Source of the DNA: Streptomyces atratus
GTDB lineage: Bacteria > Actinomycetota > Actinomycetes > Streptomycetales > Streptomycetaceae
DNA length: 64,000 bases
Assembly (NCBI RefSeq): GCF_900119365.1
Contig: NZ_FPJO01000009.1
Coordinates: 1-64,000, forward strand
Reading direction: 5' to 3'
Positions within the stretch are counted from its first letter, which is position 1; the number at the start of each line of letters is the position of its first letter. Shown here piece by piece: positions 15,840 through 23,991 of this stretch. The notes under the pieces are model-generated. The model saw only the letters and a program-made list of their open reading frames with translations, was not told the origin of the DNA and made no database searches. The translations under genes and the position numbers were made by a program.

Positions 15840-17123
15840 TCAGCCGACCGACCGGAGAGCCTCGGCCAGGATCTCCGCGCCCTCCTCCGCCTCCGGGATG
15901 GTCAGCGAGAGCGGTGGTGCGATCCGCAGCACGCTGGTGTTGTGGCCGCCGCCCTTGCCGATGAGCAGACCGCCCTCGCGGGCCGCTTCGAGCACGGTCG
16001 CGGCCGCCTCCGGGTTCGCCTCGTCGGTGCCGGGCTTCACCAGCTCGATGCCGATCATCAGGCCCCGGCCGCGCACTTCGCGTACGCACTCGGAACCCGC
16101 GCCGATCGCCCGCAGCCGCTCGATCAGCAGACCGCCGACGCGCCGGGCGTTGCCCTGCAGATCGTGTTCGAGGAGGTAGGAGAGGTTGGCGAGACCGGCC
16201 GCCATGGTGACCGGGGAACCGCCGAAGGTCGAAATGGAGTTGGCGTCCAGGCAGTTCATGACCTCGGCACGGGCCACGACACCGCCGATCGACATGCCGT
16301 TGCCGATGCCCTTGGCGAAGGTGAGGATGTCCGGCGGGCCGTTCCGCCCGTGCGCCTGCCAGCCCCAGAAGTGTTCGCCGGTGCGGCCCCAGCCGGTCTG
16401 CACCTCGTCGGAGATCCACAGGACGCCGTGCCGGTCCAGGACCCGGCGGAACGCCGCGTAGAGGCCGTCGGGCGGTGAGGTGAACCCCCCGACGCCCTGG
16501 ATGGGTTCGGCGATCAGGGCGGCCGGTGTCCGGGTGTGCCCGAGCAGGTCCTCCAGGTCGGCGACACACGCCTCGATGAACTCCGCGTCGCCGAGGTGCG
16601 CGTAGGGCCCCCGGGTGCGCACCCCGCCGTGCACGTACAGCGTCTGCAGCGGCGACAGATTGGTCGGCGACCAGGCGTTGTTGCCGGTGATGGAGACCGC
16701 GGAGAACGATCTTCCGTGGTAGCTGTTGCGCATCGCGAGGATCTGGTTCGACCCGCGGTACGCGGTGGCGAGCAGCAGCGCCGTGTCGTTGGCCTCGGTG
16801 CCGGAGGTGGTGAAGAAGACCCGGGCGTCCGGGATGCCGGAGAGCGTGGCGACGCGTTCGGCCAGCTCGACCATCGGCCGGTTGAGATAGAGCGTGGAGC
16901 TGTGGATGATCCGGCCGGCCTGCTCGCTGACCGCCTTGGTCACCTCGGGCAGGGCGTGGGCGGTCATGGTGGTGAGGATGCCGCCGAAGAAGTCGAGGTA
17001 GCGCCTGCCGTCGGCGTCCCAGACGTGCCGGCCCTCGCCGTGGGTGAGCTCCAGCGGGCGCTTGTAGTAGAGCGCCAGCCAGTCGGGGCTGACGGCGAGG
17101 TGGCGATCGTGCAGGCTGCTCAC
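15840..17123 (-). CDS. Class III aminotransferase (beta-alanine/alanine-glyoxylate type)
   Basis: A 427-residue PLP enzyme of aminotransferase class III. Key motifs: VFFTTSGTEANDTALLLA (phosphate loop), NSYHGRSFSAVSITG, LIAEPIQGVGGF, WISDEVQTGWGRTG with the PLP-binding Asp, and ILTFAKGIGNGMSIGG with the Schiff-base Lys. In this context it most likely moves the amino group of beta-alanine (or a beta-amino acid from hydantoin breakdown) to pyruvate, glyoxylate or 2-oxoglutarate. The GTG at 17123 overlaps the TGA of the nitrilase gene (GTGA), so the two are coupled. Confidence 0.88.
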   Translation of the reverse strand: MSSLHDRHLAVSPDWLALYYKRPLELTHGEGRHVWDADGRRYLDFFGGILTTMTAHALPEVTKAVSEQAGRIIHSSTLYLNRPMVELAERVATLSGIPDARVFFTTSGTEANDTALLLATAYRGSNQILAMRNSYHGRSFSAVSITGNNAWSPTNLSPLQTLYVHGGVRTRGPYAHLGDAEFIEACVADLEDLLGHTRTPAALIAEPIQGVGGFTSPPDGLYAAFRRVLDRHGVLWISDEVQTGWGRTGEHFWGWQAHGRNGPPDILTFAKGIGNGMSIGGVVARAEVMNCLDANSISTFGGSPVTMAAGLANLSYLLEHDLQGNARRVGGLLIERLRAIGAGSECVREVRGRGLMIGIELVKPGTDEANPEAAATVLEAAREGGLLIGKGGGHNTSVLRIAPPLSLTIPEAEEGAEILAEALRSVG

Positions 17124-17962
17124 GGCTCCACCAGTCCTTCGTACGCGTCGGGGCGGCGGTCCCGGTAGAACGCCCATTGCTGCCTGACCTCGTCGATGAG
17201 CCCGAAGTCGAGGTCGCGGACGAGGAGTTCCTCCTCCTTGTCGCTGGCGACCTCACCGACGAACTGACCGCGCGGGTCGACGAAGTAGCTGGTTCCGTAG
17301 AAGTCGTTGTCGCCGTACTCCTCCTGGCCGACGCGGTTGATCGCGGCGACGAAGTACTCGTTGGCGACGGCGGACGCGGGCTGCTCCAGCTGCCAGAGGT
17401 AGCCGGAGAGGCCGCGCGAGGTGGCGGACGGGTTGTACACCAACTGGGCGCCATTGAGGCCGAGTTGACGCCACCCCTCGGGGAAGTGCCGGTCGTAGCA
17501 GATATAGACACCGACCTTGCCGACGGCGGTGTCGAAGACCGGCCAGCCGACGTTTCCGGGCTTGAAGTAGTACTTCTCCCAGAACCCCTTGACCTGCGGG
17601 ATGTGGTGCTTGCGGTACTTGCCGAGATAGGAGCCGTCGGCGTCGATCACGGCGGCGGTGTTGTAGTAGAAGCCGGACTGCTCGACCTCGAAGACCGGCA
17701 CGACGATCACCATGCCGGTCTCGCGGGCGAGTTCCTGCATCCGGCGGACGGTCGGCCCGTCCGGGACGGCCTCGGCCCAGCGGTAGTGCTCGGGTTCCTG
17801 CACCTGGCAGAAGTAGGGGGCGTTGAACACCTCCTGGAAACCGATGATCTTCGCGCCCTGACGGGCGGCCTCGCGCGCATGCTCCTCATGCTTGGCGATC
17901 ATGGATTCGGTGTCGCCGGTCCAGGTCGCCTGGACGAGTGCGGCGCGAACGACTGGGGACAT
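17120..17962 (-). CDS. Nitrilase-superfamily beta-ureidopropionase / N-carbamoyl hydrolase
   Basis: A 280-residue carbon-nitrogen hydrolase. The Glu-Lys-Cys triad is visible in IIGFQEVFNAPYF, LGKYRKHHIPQ and GVYICYDRHFPE. The sequence EKYYFKPGN and the NPSATSRGLSGYLW segment resemble beta-ureidopropionases and N-carbamoyl-D-amino-acid hydrolases. It would convert N-carbamoyl-beta-alanine, the dihydropyrimidinase product, to beta-alanine, CO2 and ammonia, feeding the coupled aminotransferase. The ATG at 17962 follows GAAGGAGCAGCTC; an earlier ATG at 17998 lacks a ribosome binding site. The shared palindrome lies 43 bases upstream. Confidence 0.9.
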   Translation of the reverse strand: MSPVVRAALVQATWTGDTESMIAKHEEHAREAARQGAKIIGFQEVFNAPYFCQVQEPEHYRWAEAVPDGPTVRRMQELARETGMVIVVPVFEVEQSGFYYNTAAVIDADGSYLGKYRKHHIPQVKGFWEKYYFKPGNVGWPVFDTAVGKVGVYICYDRHFPEGWRQLGLNGAQLVYNPSATSRGLSGYLWQLEQPASAVANEYFVAAINRVGQEEYGDNDFYGTSYFVDPRGQFVGEVASDKEEELLVRDLDFGLIDEVRQQWAFYRDRRPDAYEGLVEP

Positions 17963-18004
17963 GAGCTGCTCCTTCGACGCGGCGTCAGAGAGCCTCAACG
18001 CGTT

Positions 18005-18018
18005 TCTACGCCCGTAGA
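18005..18018. promoter_or_regulatory. Palindromic operator candidate upstream of the nitrilase operon (TCTACGCCCGTAGA)
   Basis: TCTACG-CC-CGTAGA, the same 6-bp arms as the site before hydA with only the centre changed. A further half-site (GTGCGTAGA, 18022-18030) and GAACGTAAG follow, mirroring the arrangement near hydA. It probably binds the same dimeric regulator. The rest of the gap up to the aspartate aminotransferase start (18019-18353) shows no gene. Confidence 0.7.
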
Positions 18019-18353
18019 CACGTGCGTAGAGGAGAACGTAAGCCCCGTCACACAGCGGGGCAAGACCATCGCCGTGAACCGGCGGAGTCGATCATGTTTC
18101 ACACCCGTGCGGTCCACACGCCCGGCCGGCGGGCAGGCGGTGGCCGAGGTGGGCCCCCTCGCTTCCCGCCCTGGGGGATCCACCGGCGGTGCCACCGGGG
18201 CTCCCCCTCCTCGCCGGGACCGCCGTCCGCCGCCAGGTCCTCGTCGATGCCCATGCACCGGCTCCCGGCTCCCGGGCCGTCGCTCGCCCGCACCGGTTTG
18301 TATTCTCGGCAGGAGCCCCCTTCCGAGCGGCATCTGCGAGAGGAAACACCACC

Positions 18354-19622
18354 ATGACCACCGAGCTGAGCCCCGACGCACTGTCCGGGCTCCTCGACCG
18401 GGCCCGTCGGGACTACCAGGACCTGGCGGGACTGGGCCTCTCGCTCGACCTCACCCGGGGCAAGCCCGCCCCCGAGCAGCTCGACCTCTCCGAGGACCTG
18501 CTGAGCCTGCCCGGCGGGCGGCACACCTCCGCCGACGGCACCGACGTACGCAACTACGGCGGGCTGCAGGGGTTGCCCGAGCTCCGGGAGATCTTCGCCG
18601 GGGTGCTCCAGGTGCCGGCCGGCCAGCTGATCGCGGCCGGGAACTCCAGCCTCGAGCTGATGCACGACTGCCTGGTGCACGCCCTGCTGAGCGTGGTGCC
18701 GGGCGCCGAGTCGCGCTGGGTGGACCAGGAGCGGATCGCGTTCCTGTGTCCGGTGCCCGGCTACGACCGGCACTTCGCGCTCTGCGAGCGCTTCGGGATC
18801 GACATGATCCCGGTGCCGATGACTGCGGACGGCCCGGACATGGAGGCCGTGGAGCGGCTCGTCGCCGAGGACCCGACGGTCAAGGGCATCTGGTGCGTGC
18901 CGAAGTACAGCAACCCGGACGGCGCCTGCTACAGCGACGCGACCGTGGCCCGGCTCGCTTCGATGAGCACCGCCGCTCCCGACTTCCGGATCTTCTGGGA
19001 CAACGCCTACGCCGCCCACCACCTCACCGACGATCCCGTCGAGATCGCCGATCTGCTCGCCGCCTGCGCCGGGGCCGGCAACCCGGACCGGGCATTCGTG
19101 TTCGGCTCCACCTCGAAGATCACCGCGGCGGGCGCGGGCGTCGCGTTCTTCGGCTCGTCGCCCGCAAACCTCCAGTGGCTGCTCGGCAACAACGCCAAGC
19201 GTTCGATCGGCCCGGACAAGGTCAACCAGCTGCGGCACGTCCTGTTCCTGCGCGACGCCGACGGGGTGCGGGGCCACATGGAGCGCCAGCGCGCCCTGCT
19301 GCAGCCCAAGTTCGAGGCAGTGGCCCGGATCCTGGACGCCGAGCTCGGCAGCACCGGGCTCGCGGCCTGGACCTCGCCCAAGGGCGGGTACTTCGTCACC
19401 CTGGAGGTGCCGGACGGCTGCGCCAAGGAGGTGGTACGCCGTGCCGCCGAGGCGGGCATCGTACTGACCCCGGCCGGCGCCACGCACCCGTACGGCGAAG
19501 ACCCGCGCGACGCGGTCATCCGGATCGCGCCCAGTTACCCCGGGCTCGCGGAGCTGGAGCAGGCGATCGCGGGGCTCGCCGTCTGCGTCAGGCTCGTGGG
19601 GTACGAGCAGCGGGCACGCTGA
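18354..19622 (+). CDS. PLP-dependent aspartate aminotransferase (AspT-like)
   Basis: A 422-residue fold-type I aminotransferase of the subgroup typified by Corynebacterium AspT. Seen: GLSLDLTRGKPAPEQLDLSE at the N-terminus, the YGGLQGLPELREIFA loop, AAGNSSLELMHDCL, CVPKYSNPDGACYSDA (equivalent of NPTGxxYS), FRIFWDNAYAAHHL with the PLP-contacting Asp/Tyr, and FGSTSKITAAGAG with Schiff-base Lys at residue 255. It interconverts aspartate or another amino acid with the 2-oxo acid. The ATG at 18354 follows GAGAGGAAACACC. It diverges from the pyrimidine operon across 391 bases, so a functional link is possible but unproven. Confidence 0.88.
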   Translation: MTTELSPDALSGLLDRARRDYQDLAGLGLSLDLTRGKPAPEQLDLSEDLLSLPGGRHTSADGTDVRNYGGLQGLPELREIFAGVLQVPAGQLIAAGNSSLELMHDCLVHALLSVVPGAESRWVDQERIAFLCPVPGYDRHFALCERFGIDMIPVPMTADGPDMEAVERLVAEDPTVKGIWCVPKYSNPDGACYSDATVARLASMSTAAPDFRIFWDNAYAAHHLTDDPVEIADLLAACAGAGNPDRAFVFGSTSKITAAGAGVAFFGSSPANLQWLLGNNAKRSIGPDKVNQLRHVLFLRDADGVRGHMERQRALLQPKFEAVARILDAELGSTGLAAWTSPKGGYFVTLEVPDGCAKEVVRRAAEAGIVLTPAGATHPYGEDPRDAVIRIAPSYPGLAELEQAIAGLAVCVRLVGYEQRAR

Positions 19623-19736
19623 ACATCCCGTCAACTCCCGCCGCCTTTCTCCCCGTCCGGGTGATCTGCGGTGTTTCGGGAGGATTCCGGATCGGTCTGG
19701 GCAGGCTCCAGGCGACCGAATCCGGAAGGGGATGTG

Positions 19737-20831
19737 GTGGGACAGTCACGCGAGTACGGGCGCGCCATCAGCGAGGGGCCGACACCGGCCGATGCTGCGG
19801 GCGCGCCCGCCTTGCCCTATCCGAGCGGCTGGGCCGCGCTGGCGTTCTCCGAGGAGCTGCGGCCGGGCACCGTGCTCACCCGCCCACTGGCGGGTCAGGA
19901 CGTGGTGCTGTACCGGCTGGGCACGGGGGCGGTCCGCGCCATCCGCCCGTACTGCCCGCATCTGGGCGCCCACCTCGGTCTGGCGAGGGTCGACGGGGAC
20001 GATCTCGTATGCCCCTTCCACTTCTTCGCGTTCGGCCCGGACGGCACCTGTGTGCGTACGGGATATGACACGACGCCGCCCAGGTCACCGTTGTCGCAGC
20101 TGCCGGTGCACGAGGTCAACGGCGCCGTGTTCGTCTGGCGGCACCACGACGGCCGGGCTCCGGACTGGTTCATCCCCGACTGGCACAGGATCGGTCACCG
20201 GCCCGCGCGGTGCGCGGCCTGGGAACTGGCCGGCAATGTCCAGGAAGTCATCGAGAACTCGGTGGACCTCGGGCATTTCGCCACCCTGCACGGCTGGGAC
20301 AGGGCCGAGATCGGCGGGCCCGTGGTCTACGACGACGCCGCGTTCCATGTGTCCATGCGGGCCCACGAGTCGGCGCCGCTGCTGGGCAGTTTCGTCGTCG
20401 ATGTGGACGTGGACGGCTACGGGCTCGGCTGTCTGCACGCCGATGTGCACACGCCCCGGCTGGGACTGCGGATGTGCACGATGGTGATGCCGACGGCGAT
20501 CGCGCCCAACCGGATGCAGTTCCGCCAGCTCAACCGCATCTCCTTCGCCGAGCCGGCCCGGCTGCCGGCCCCGCTGGCCCGCATGGTGAGCCGTACCGCG
20601 GCCAGGCTGCTGGACCGCGCCGTCTTCAAGTCCAGTTGCGAGTTCACCGCCGCGGACTTCCCGATCTGGAACCACAAGCAGTACCAGCAACCGCCCCGGC
20701 TCGCTCCCGGCGACGGCCCGATCGGCCCGTTCCGGCGCTGGGCCCGGCGGTTCTACCCACCGCAGCCCGGGAAGGACCGCGTGACGCGGCTCGATCACAT
20801 CGTGCAGGCCGACGGGGCCGAGGTGCCCTGA
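19737..20831 (+). CDS. Rieske non-heme iron oxygenase (KshA/cholesterol-7-desaturase type)
   Basis: A 364-residue Rieske oxygenase alpha subunit. The [2Fe-2S] ligands are perfect: C73-P-H75, sixteen residues, C92-P-F-H95. The mononuclear iron site follows in NVQEVIENSVDLGHFATLHG, giving Asp and two His. The overall length and the ENSVDxxHFxxxHG pattern resemble Neverland/DAF-36 and KshA-type steroid oxygenases rather than ring-hydroxylating dioxygenases. No reductase or ferredoxin gene is nearby, so electrons must come from elsewhere. Start: GGAAGGGG at 19723-19730 precedes tandem GTGs at 19734 and 19737, and either may be used. Substrate unknown. Confidence 0.85.
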   Translation: MGQSREYGRAISEGPTPADAAGAPALPYPSGWAALAFSEELRPGTVLTRPLAGQDVVLYRLGTGAVRAIRPYCPHLGAHLGLARVDGDDLVCPFHFFAFGPDGTCVRTGYDTTPPRSPLSQLPVHEVNGAVFVWRHHDGRAPDWFIPDWHRIGHRPARCAAWELAGNVQEVIENSVDLGHFATLHGWDRAEIGGPVVYDDAAFHVSMRAHESAPLLGSFVVDVDVDGYGLGCLHADVHTPRLGLRMCTMVMPTAIAPNRMQFRQLNRISFAEPARLPAPLARMVSRTAARLLDRAVFKSSCEFTAADFPIWNHKQYQQPPRLAPGDGPIGPFRRWARRFYPPQPGKDRVTRLDHIVQADGAEVP

Positions 20832-20976
20832 GACCGACAGGGCCGGGGCGCCGGCGCTCCGGGGAGGGAATTCCGGGCCGGATCGGCGTGCGCGCCCCGG
20901 CCCGGACCTGTGCCGAGCAGGGCGGGGTGCCTGAGTCATACCGAGGCGCCGGAGCACAGGGGGAGGCATACGGAGC

Positions 20977-21270
20977 ATGAGGTACGGGGCGGACTGCGCG
21001 GGCCTGCCGGAGCGTATCGGCGGGTACGCCGTGGAGCGCGAGCTGGGGGCCGGCGGGATGGGCACCGTCTACTTGGCGCGTTCGCGCGGCGGACGCGCGG
21101 TGGCCGTGAAGGTGGCTCGCCCCGAGATCGCGGCCGACCCGCATTTCCGGGAGCGGTTCCGCGCGGAGGTCGCGGCAGCGCGGAGCGTGGGCGGCTTCCA
21201 CACGGCTCCGGTGGTGGACGCCGACCCGGCCGCCGAGGCGCCCTGGCTGGCCACGGCGTACGTGCCAGGA
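20977..21270 (+). pseudogene. Ser/Thr protein kinase, N-terminal fragment only
   Basis: The first 98 codons encode a normal Hanks-type kinase start: RIGGYAVERELGAGGMGTVYLA (glycine loop), GRAVAVKVARPEIA (catalytic Lys), FRERFRAEVAAARSVGGFHT (alpha-C Glu) and APWLATAYVPG (hinge). After VPG the protein should continue into the catalytic lobe, but the frame instead becomes antisense to the neighbouring gene, with Arg/Pro/Ser junk to 21852. No HRDLKP or DFG motif exists. The ATG at 20977 has GGGGGAGG upstream. The break at about 21270 is shared with the truncated minus-strand gene. Confidence 0.8.
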
Positions 21271-21889
21271 CGGGGGCGGTCACGCCCGGGCAGTCGTCGG
21301 CGTCATCCATATCGAGCCCCGCGAACCGGGCACCGCGCGGCTTCCCGCGCCCGGGGGCGGCCTCACCGGCCCCGTCCGGCTCCTCCGTACGGAACCAGCC
21401 CTTCGGCACCGACACCGCGGCCAGCCGTGCGCGCAGTTCCGAGCAGCGGGCCGTGGCGCGTTCGTGGTCGTCCCTGGCCCAGGCGACCGCCTGCATGTCC
21501 GAGGTGGTCGTGCCGCCCGCACCGGCGGCCCGGAGGTGTTGGGCCGCGTACGTCTGCTCCCGCAGCATCAGCTCCAGCCGCTCGACGAGCATCTGCCGCC
21601 CGCCCGGGCGCCGGTCGTGGGCGGCCACCGAAGCGGAGTACAGCTCGGCGCCGCGCACTGACTCGTGTTGCGCGAACGCCGTGCCACGCACGGCCGCCAG
21701 GTCCTGGAGGAGCGACTCCATCACATCCCAGGGCGGAATCTCGGCGCCGTCGAGGCAGGCCCGCATCCCGGCAGGATCACGCCGACAGAAGAGGCCGTAC
21801 CAGCCGCTCCCGGGGTCCAGCAGCGCCACGACATCCCGCAGGTATCGGGTGAACTCCCGTACTTCTTCCGCATATTGATGCTCTGTCAT
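21271..21889 (-). pseudogene. Streptomyces conserved hypothetical protein, 3' end lost
   Basis: The 206 or so residues read MTEHQYAEEVREFTRYLRDVV, LDPGSGWYGLFCRRDPAGMR, then a long alpha-helical region with Glu/Arg/Ala (ERLELMLREQTYAAQ, ARDDHERATARCSELRARLA) and an acidic GLDMDDADD stretch. I recognise this as a widespread uncharacterised Streptomyces family in which the helical part leads into a longer C-terminus. Here the natural sequence stops at the junction near 21270. The frame runs on as antisense kinase sequence to 20936, so a chimeric 317-residue protein could still be made. The ATG at 21889 follows CGAGGGCGAAG. Confidence 0.6.
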
Positions 21890-22011
21890 CTTCGCCCTCG
21901 CCGACGTCGGCCGGAGCCTTCCAGTCCGCGAGCATTCGACATCAGCCGTGTTACGTCACGACTACGCGGGGTTTTCGAGCGCGATGCGGCCCCGATCGGG
22001 CCGCCGGGACC

Positions 22012-22281
22012 TCACCCCGCCAGTGGCACCGCTTCCGGCTCCGGGGCGCAGCGGGTGAGGATCTCGTCCATCGAGAGCCCGAGCGCCCCGGCCAGCGCCG
22101 CGACCGTGAAGAAGGCGGGGGTGGGGGCGCGGCCCGTCTCGATCTTGCGCAGCGTCTCGGCGGAGATGCCGGCGCTCGCCGCGATCTCGATCATGCTGCG
22201 GCCGCCGCGCGCCTCACGCAGCAGCGCTCCGAGCCGCTCGCCGCGGCGGCGCTCTTCCGGGGTCAGGGGCGTTCGTACCAT
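22012..22281 (-). CDS. XRE-family helix-turn-helix regulator
   Basis: An 89-residue protein that is little more than a DNA-binding domain: ERLGALLREARGGRSMIEIA, ASAGISAETLRKIETGRAPTP (the recognition helix), then FFTVAALAGALGLSMDEIL. It diverges from a methionine aminopeptidase gene with only 41 bases between the two ATGs, and an ATACCG-N7-CGGTAT inverted repeat sits in that gap. It probably represses itself and the aminopeptidase gene. There is no room for a leader: a TAGAAT -10-like element ends about 6 bases before the ATG, so the mRNA is probably leaderless. Confidence 0.9.
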   Translation of the reverse strand: MVRTPLTPEERRRGERLGALLREARGGRSMIEIAASAGISAETLRKIETGRAPTPAFFTVAALAGALGLSMDEILTRCAPEPEAVPLAG

Positions 22282-22322
22282 GCCGTCATTCTAATACCGC
22301 TGCGACCGGTATAGTAATTGGC
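22282..22322. promoter_or_regulatory. Divergent promoter/operator between XRE regulator and map
   Basis: Contains ATACCG (22294-22299) and CGGTAT (22307-22312) separated by 7 bases, a likely operator. TATAGT (22310-22315) stands 7 bases before the map ATG, and on the minus strand TAGAAT stands about 6 bases before the regulator ATG. Both spacings fit leaderless transcripts starting at or next to the A of ATG. The right operator arm overlaps the map -10 element, consistent with repression. Confidence 0.65.
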
Positions 22323-23090
22323 ATGGTGCAGCTCAAGACAGACACATCCATCGAAGCCATGCGTGAGACCGGCCGGGTCGTCGCACAGGTCCTGACCGCA
22401 GCACGGCAAGCCGCGACGGTCGGCGTCTCCCTGCGCGAACTGGACGAGGTGGCCCGCGAGGTCCTGCGCGAGGCCGGCGCCGGATCGCCGTTCCTGAACT
22501 ACCGGCCGCATTTCGCGCCCACTCCCTTCCCCGCCGTGATCTGCGCGTCGGTCAACGACGCGATCGTGCACGGCATCCCGACCGACCAGCGGCTGCGCGA
22601 CGGCGATCTGGTGAGCGTCGACGCGGGCGCGACACTGGGCGGCTGGGCCGGCGACTCGGCGATCAGTTTCACCGTCGGGCGCGCCCGGCCCGCCGACACC
22701 CGGCTCATCGAGACGGCCTACGAGGCGCTGGACGCGGGCATCGCGGCGGCGGTCGTCGGCAATCGGATCGGTGACATCGCGCATGCGATCGGCACGGTCT
22801 GCCGCAGTGCGGGATACGGCATCCCGGAGGGCTTCGGCGGCCACGGCGTGGGCCGGTCGATGCACGAGGACCCGGCCGTCCCCAACGAGGGACGACCGGG
22901 TCGCGGCATGCCGTTGCGGCACGGGATGGTGCTGGCGATCGAGCCGATGCTGATCAGCGGCGGAACGGACGCCTTCCACCCGGACCGGGACGGCTGGACA
23001 CTGCGCACGACCGACGGCAGCCGCGCCGCGCACGCCGAGCACACGGTGGCGATCACCGACGACGGCCCGCGCATCCTGACCGCGCTGTGA
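22323..23090 (+). CDS. map: Type I methionine aminopeptidase
   Basis: A 255-residue metallopeptidase that removes N-terminal methionine from proteins. All five metal ligands are visible: Asp in VSVDAGATLGGW and Asp in AGDSAISF, His in FGGHGVGRSMHEDP, Glu in VLAIEPML and Glu in AEHTVAITDDG. It also has FPAVICASVNDAIVHGIP. There is no N-terminal zinc finger. Streptomyces normally carries another map in the ribosomal-protein/secY region, so this copy, paired with its own XRE regulator, is probably conditional. It is likely translated from a leaderless mRNA. Confidence 0.92.
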   Translation: MVQLKTDTSIEAMRETGRVVAQVLTAARQAATVGVSLRELDEVAREVLREAGAGSPFLNYRPHFAPTPFPAVICASVNDAIVHGIPTDQRLRDGDLVSVDAGATLGGWAGDSAISFTVGRARPADTRLIETAYEALDAGIAAAVVGNRIGDIAHAIGTVCRSAGYGIPEGFGGHGVGRSMHEDPAVPNEGRPGRGMPLRHGMVLAIEPMLISGGTDAFHPDRDGWTLRTTDGSRAAHAEHTVAITDDGPRILTAL

Positions 23091-23111
23091 CGCCCCGGGA
23101 CCTGCCCCGCT

Positions 23112-23822
23112 CTAGTTGTTCTGGATGAACTGCTTGGCGAGGGCGTCACCGGCGGTGACGGCGGCACTGTGGCTCTCGATCGGCGACACCTTGGAGTTCT
23201 TGAACAGGATGTAGGTGACGCCGGACTCCGCTCCGCCGGTCTCCGGGTCCGGGTCGATGCCGAGGGCCTTGGCGGTGGCGTACGAGGCCTCACCGATGAT
23301 CTTGTTGGGGCCGGTGTCGCCGACGACCGCGTACTCGACCTTGTTGTTGTAGATGACGGCGGCGACGCCACCGCCCTTGATCCCGGCATCGCTGTAGTTC
23401 CAGATGCTGCTGGTGCTCGGGACGACGACGTACGGCAGTTTCTCGGCGTTCAGGGGCTTTCCGTCGGAGGTCTCGAACGCCGTCCCGTTCTGGAACCACG
23501 GGTCGGTGTCCTCGTTGCAGGCGGCGGTGATCTCGCCGTCGCAGTCGATGTCCATGTCTGCCTTCCAGAACACGGCGCCGTTCTTGCCGCAGACCGGAAT
23601 GGTCGCCGAAGTCTCCTCGTCCGTACGGTACTTGCCGTTGGAGATCTGCGAACACGAGGTGACCTCGGCCAGCAGATCGGCCGCGCTGACGGAACCCTCC
23701 TTGAGCTCCGCCCCGGCGGGGTCCGCGCCCCGGACCGGACCGGCGTGGGCGGCAGGGGCCAGAGTGACGGCCGCGAGCAGGGCGGCGCCGGAGGCAGCGA
23801 GGGCGAGCGTTCGGGTACGCAC
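23112..23822 (-). CDS. Secreted GH75-like chitosanase
   Basis: A 236-residue exported protein. Signal peptide: RTRTLALAASGAALLAAVTLAPAAHA, cleaved near residue 27. The mature part matches the GH75 (fungal-type) chitosanase family: SCSQISNGKYRTDEE, IPVCGKNGAVFWKADMDIDCDG, DPWFQNGTAF, LPYVVVPSTSSIWNY, AVIYNNKVEYAVVGDTGP and IIGEASYATAKALG. The acidic residues in DMDIDCDG and near GDTGP/GEAS fit the catalytic Asp/Glu. It would cut chitosan outside the cell. The GTG at 23822 follows GGAAGGGCACCCCCACT. The gene stands alone. Confidence 0.82.
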   Translation of the reverse strand: MRTRTLALAASGAALLAAVTLAPAAHAGPVRGADPAGAELKEGSVSAADLLAEVTSCSQISNGKYRTDEETSATIPVCGKNGAVFWKADMDIDCDGEITAACNEDTDPWFQNGTAFETSDGKPLNAEKLPYVVVPSTSSIWNYSDAGIKGGGVAAVIYNNKVEYAVVGDTGPNKIIGEASYATAKALGIDPDPETGGAESGVTYILFKNSKVSPIESHSAAVTAGDALAKQFIQNN

Positions 23823-23904
23823 AGTGGGGGTGCCCTTCCATCAGGAAACTTTCCTTACCGACGCGCACAACATGGCCCCGGCCGGATGCCACCGTCAAGA
23901 CCAC

Positions 23905-23944
23905 GGGGCTGGTTCCCCGTGAACGATCACAAGGAACCGGCCCC
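23905..23944. terminator. Hairpin between the gamma-glutamyltransferase and chitosanase genes
   Basis: GGGGCTGGTTCC (23905-23916) pairs with GGAACCGGCCCC (23933-23944): 12 bp with one mismatch/wobble and a 16-base loop. It lies 48 bases after the gamma-glutamyltransferase stop and about 80 bases before the chitosanase start, so it could end the former transcript or serve as an operator for the latter. Confidence 0.45.
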
Positions 23945-23991
23945 GTACAAAGCATCATTGACGGACCATCACCTCCGGTAGCCGCACACCG

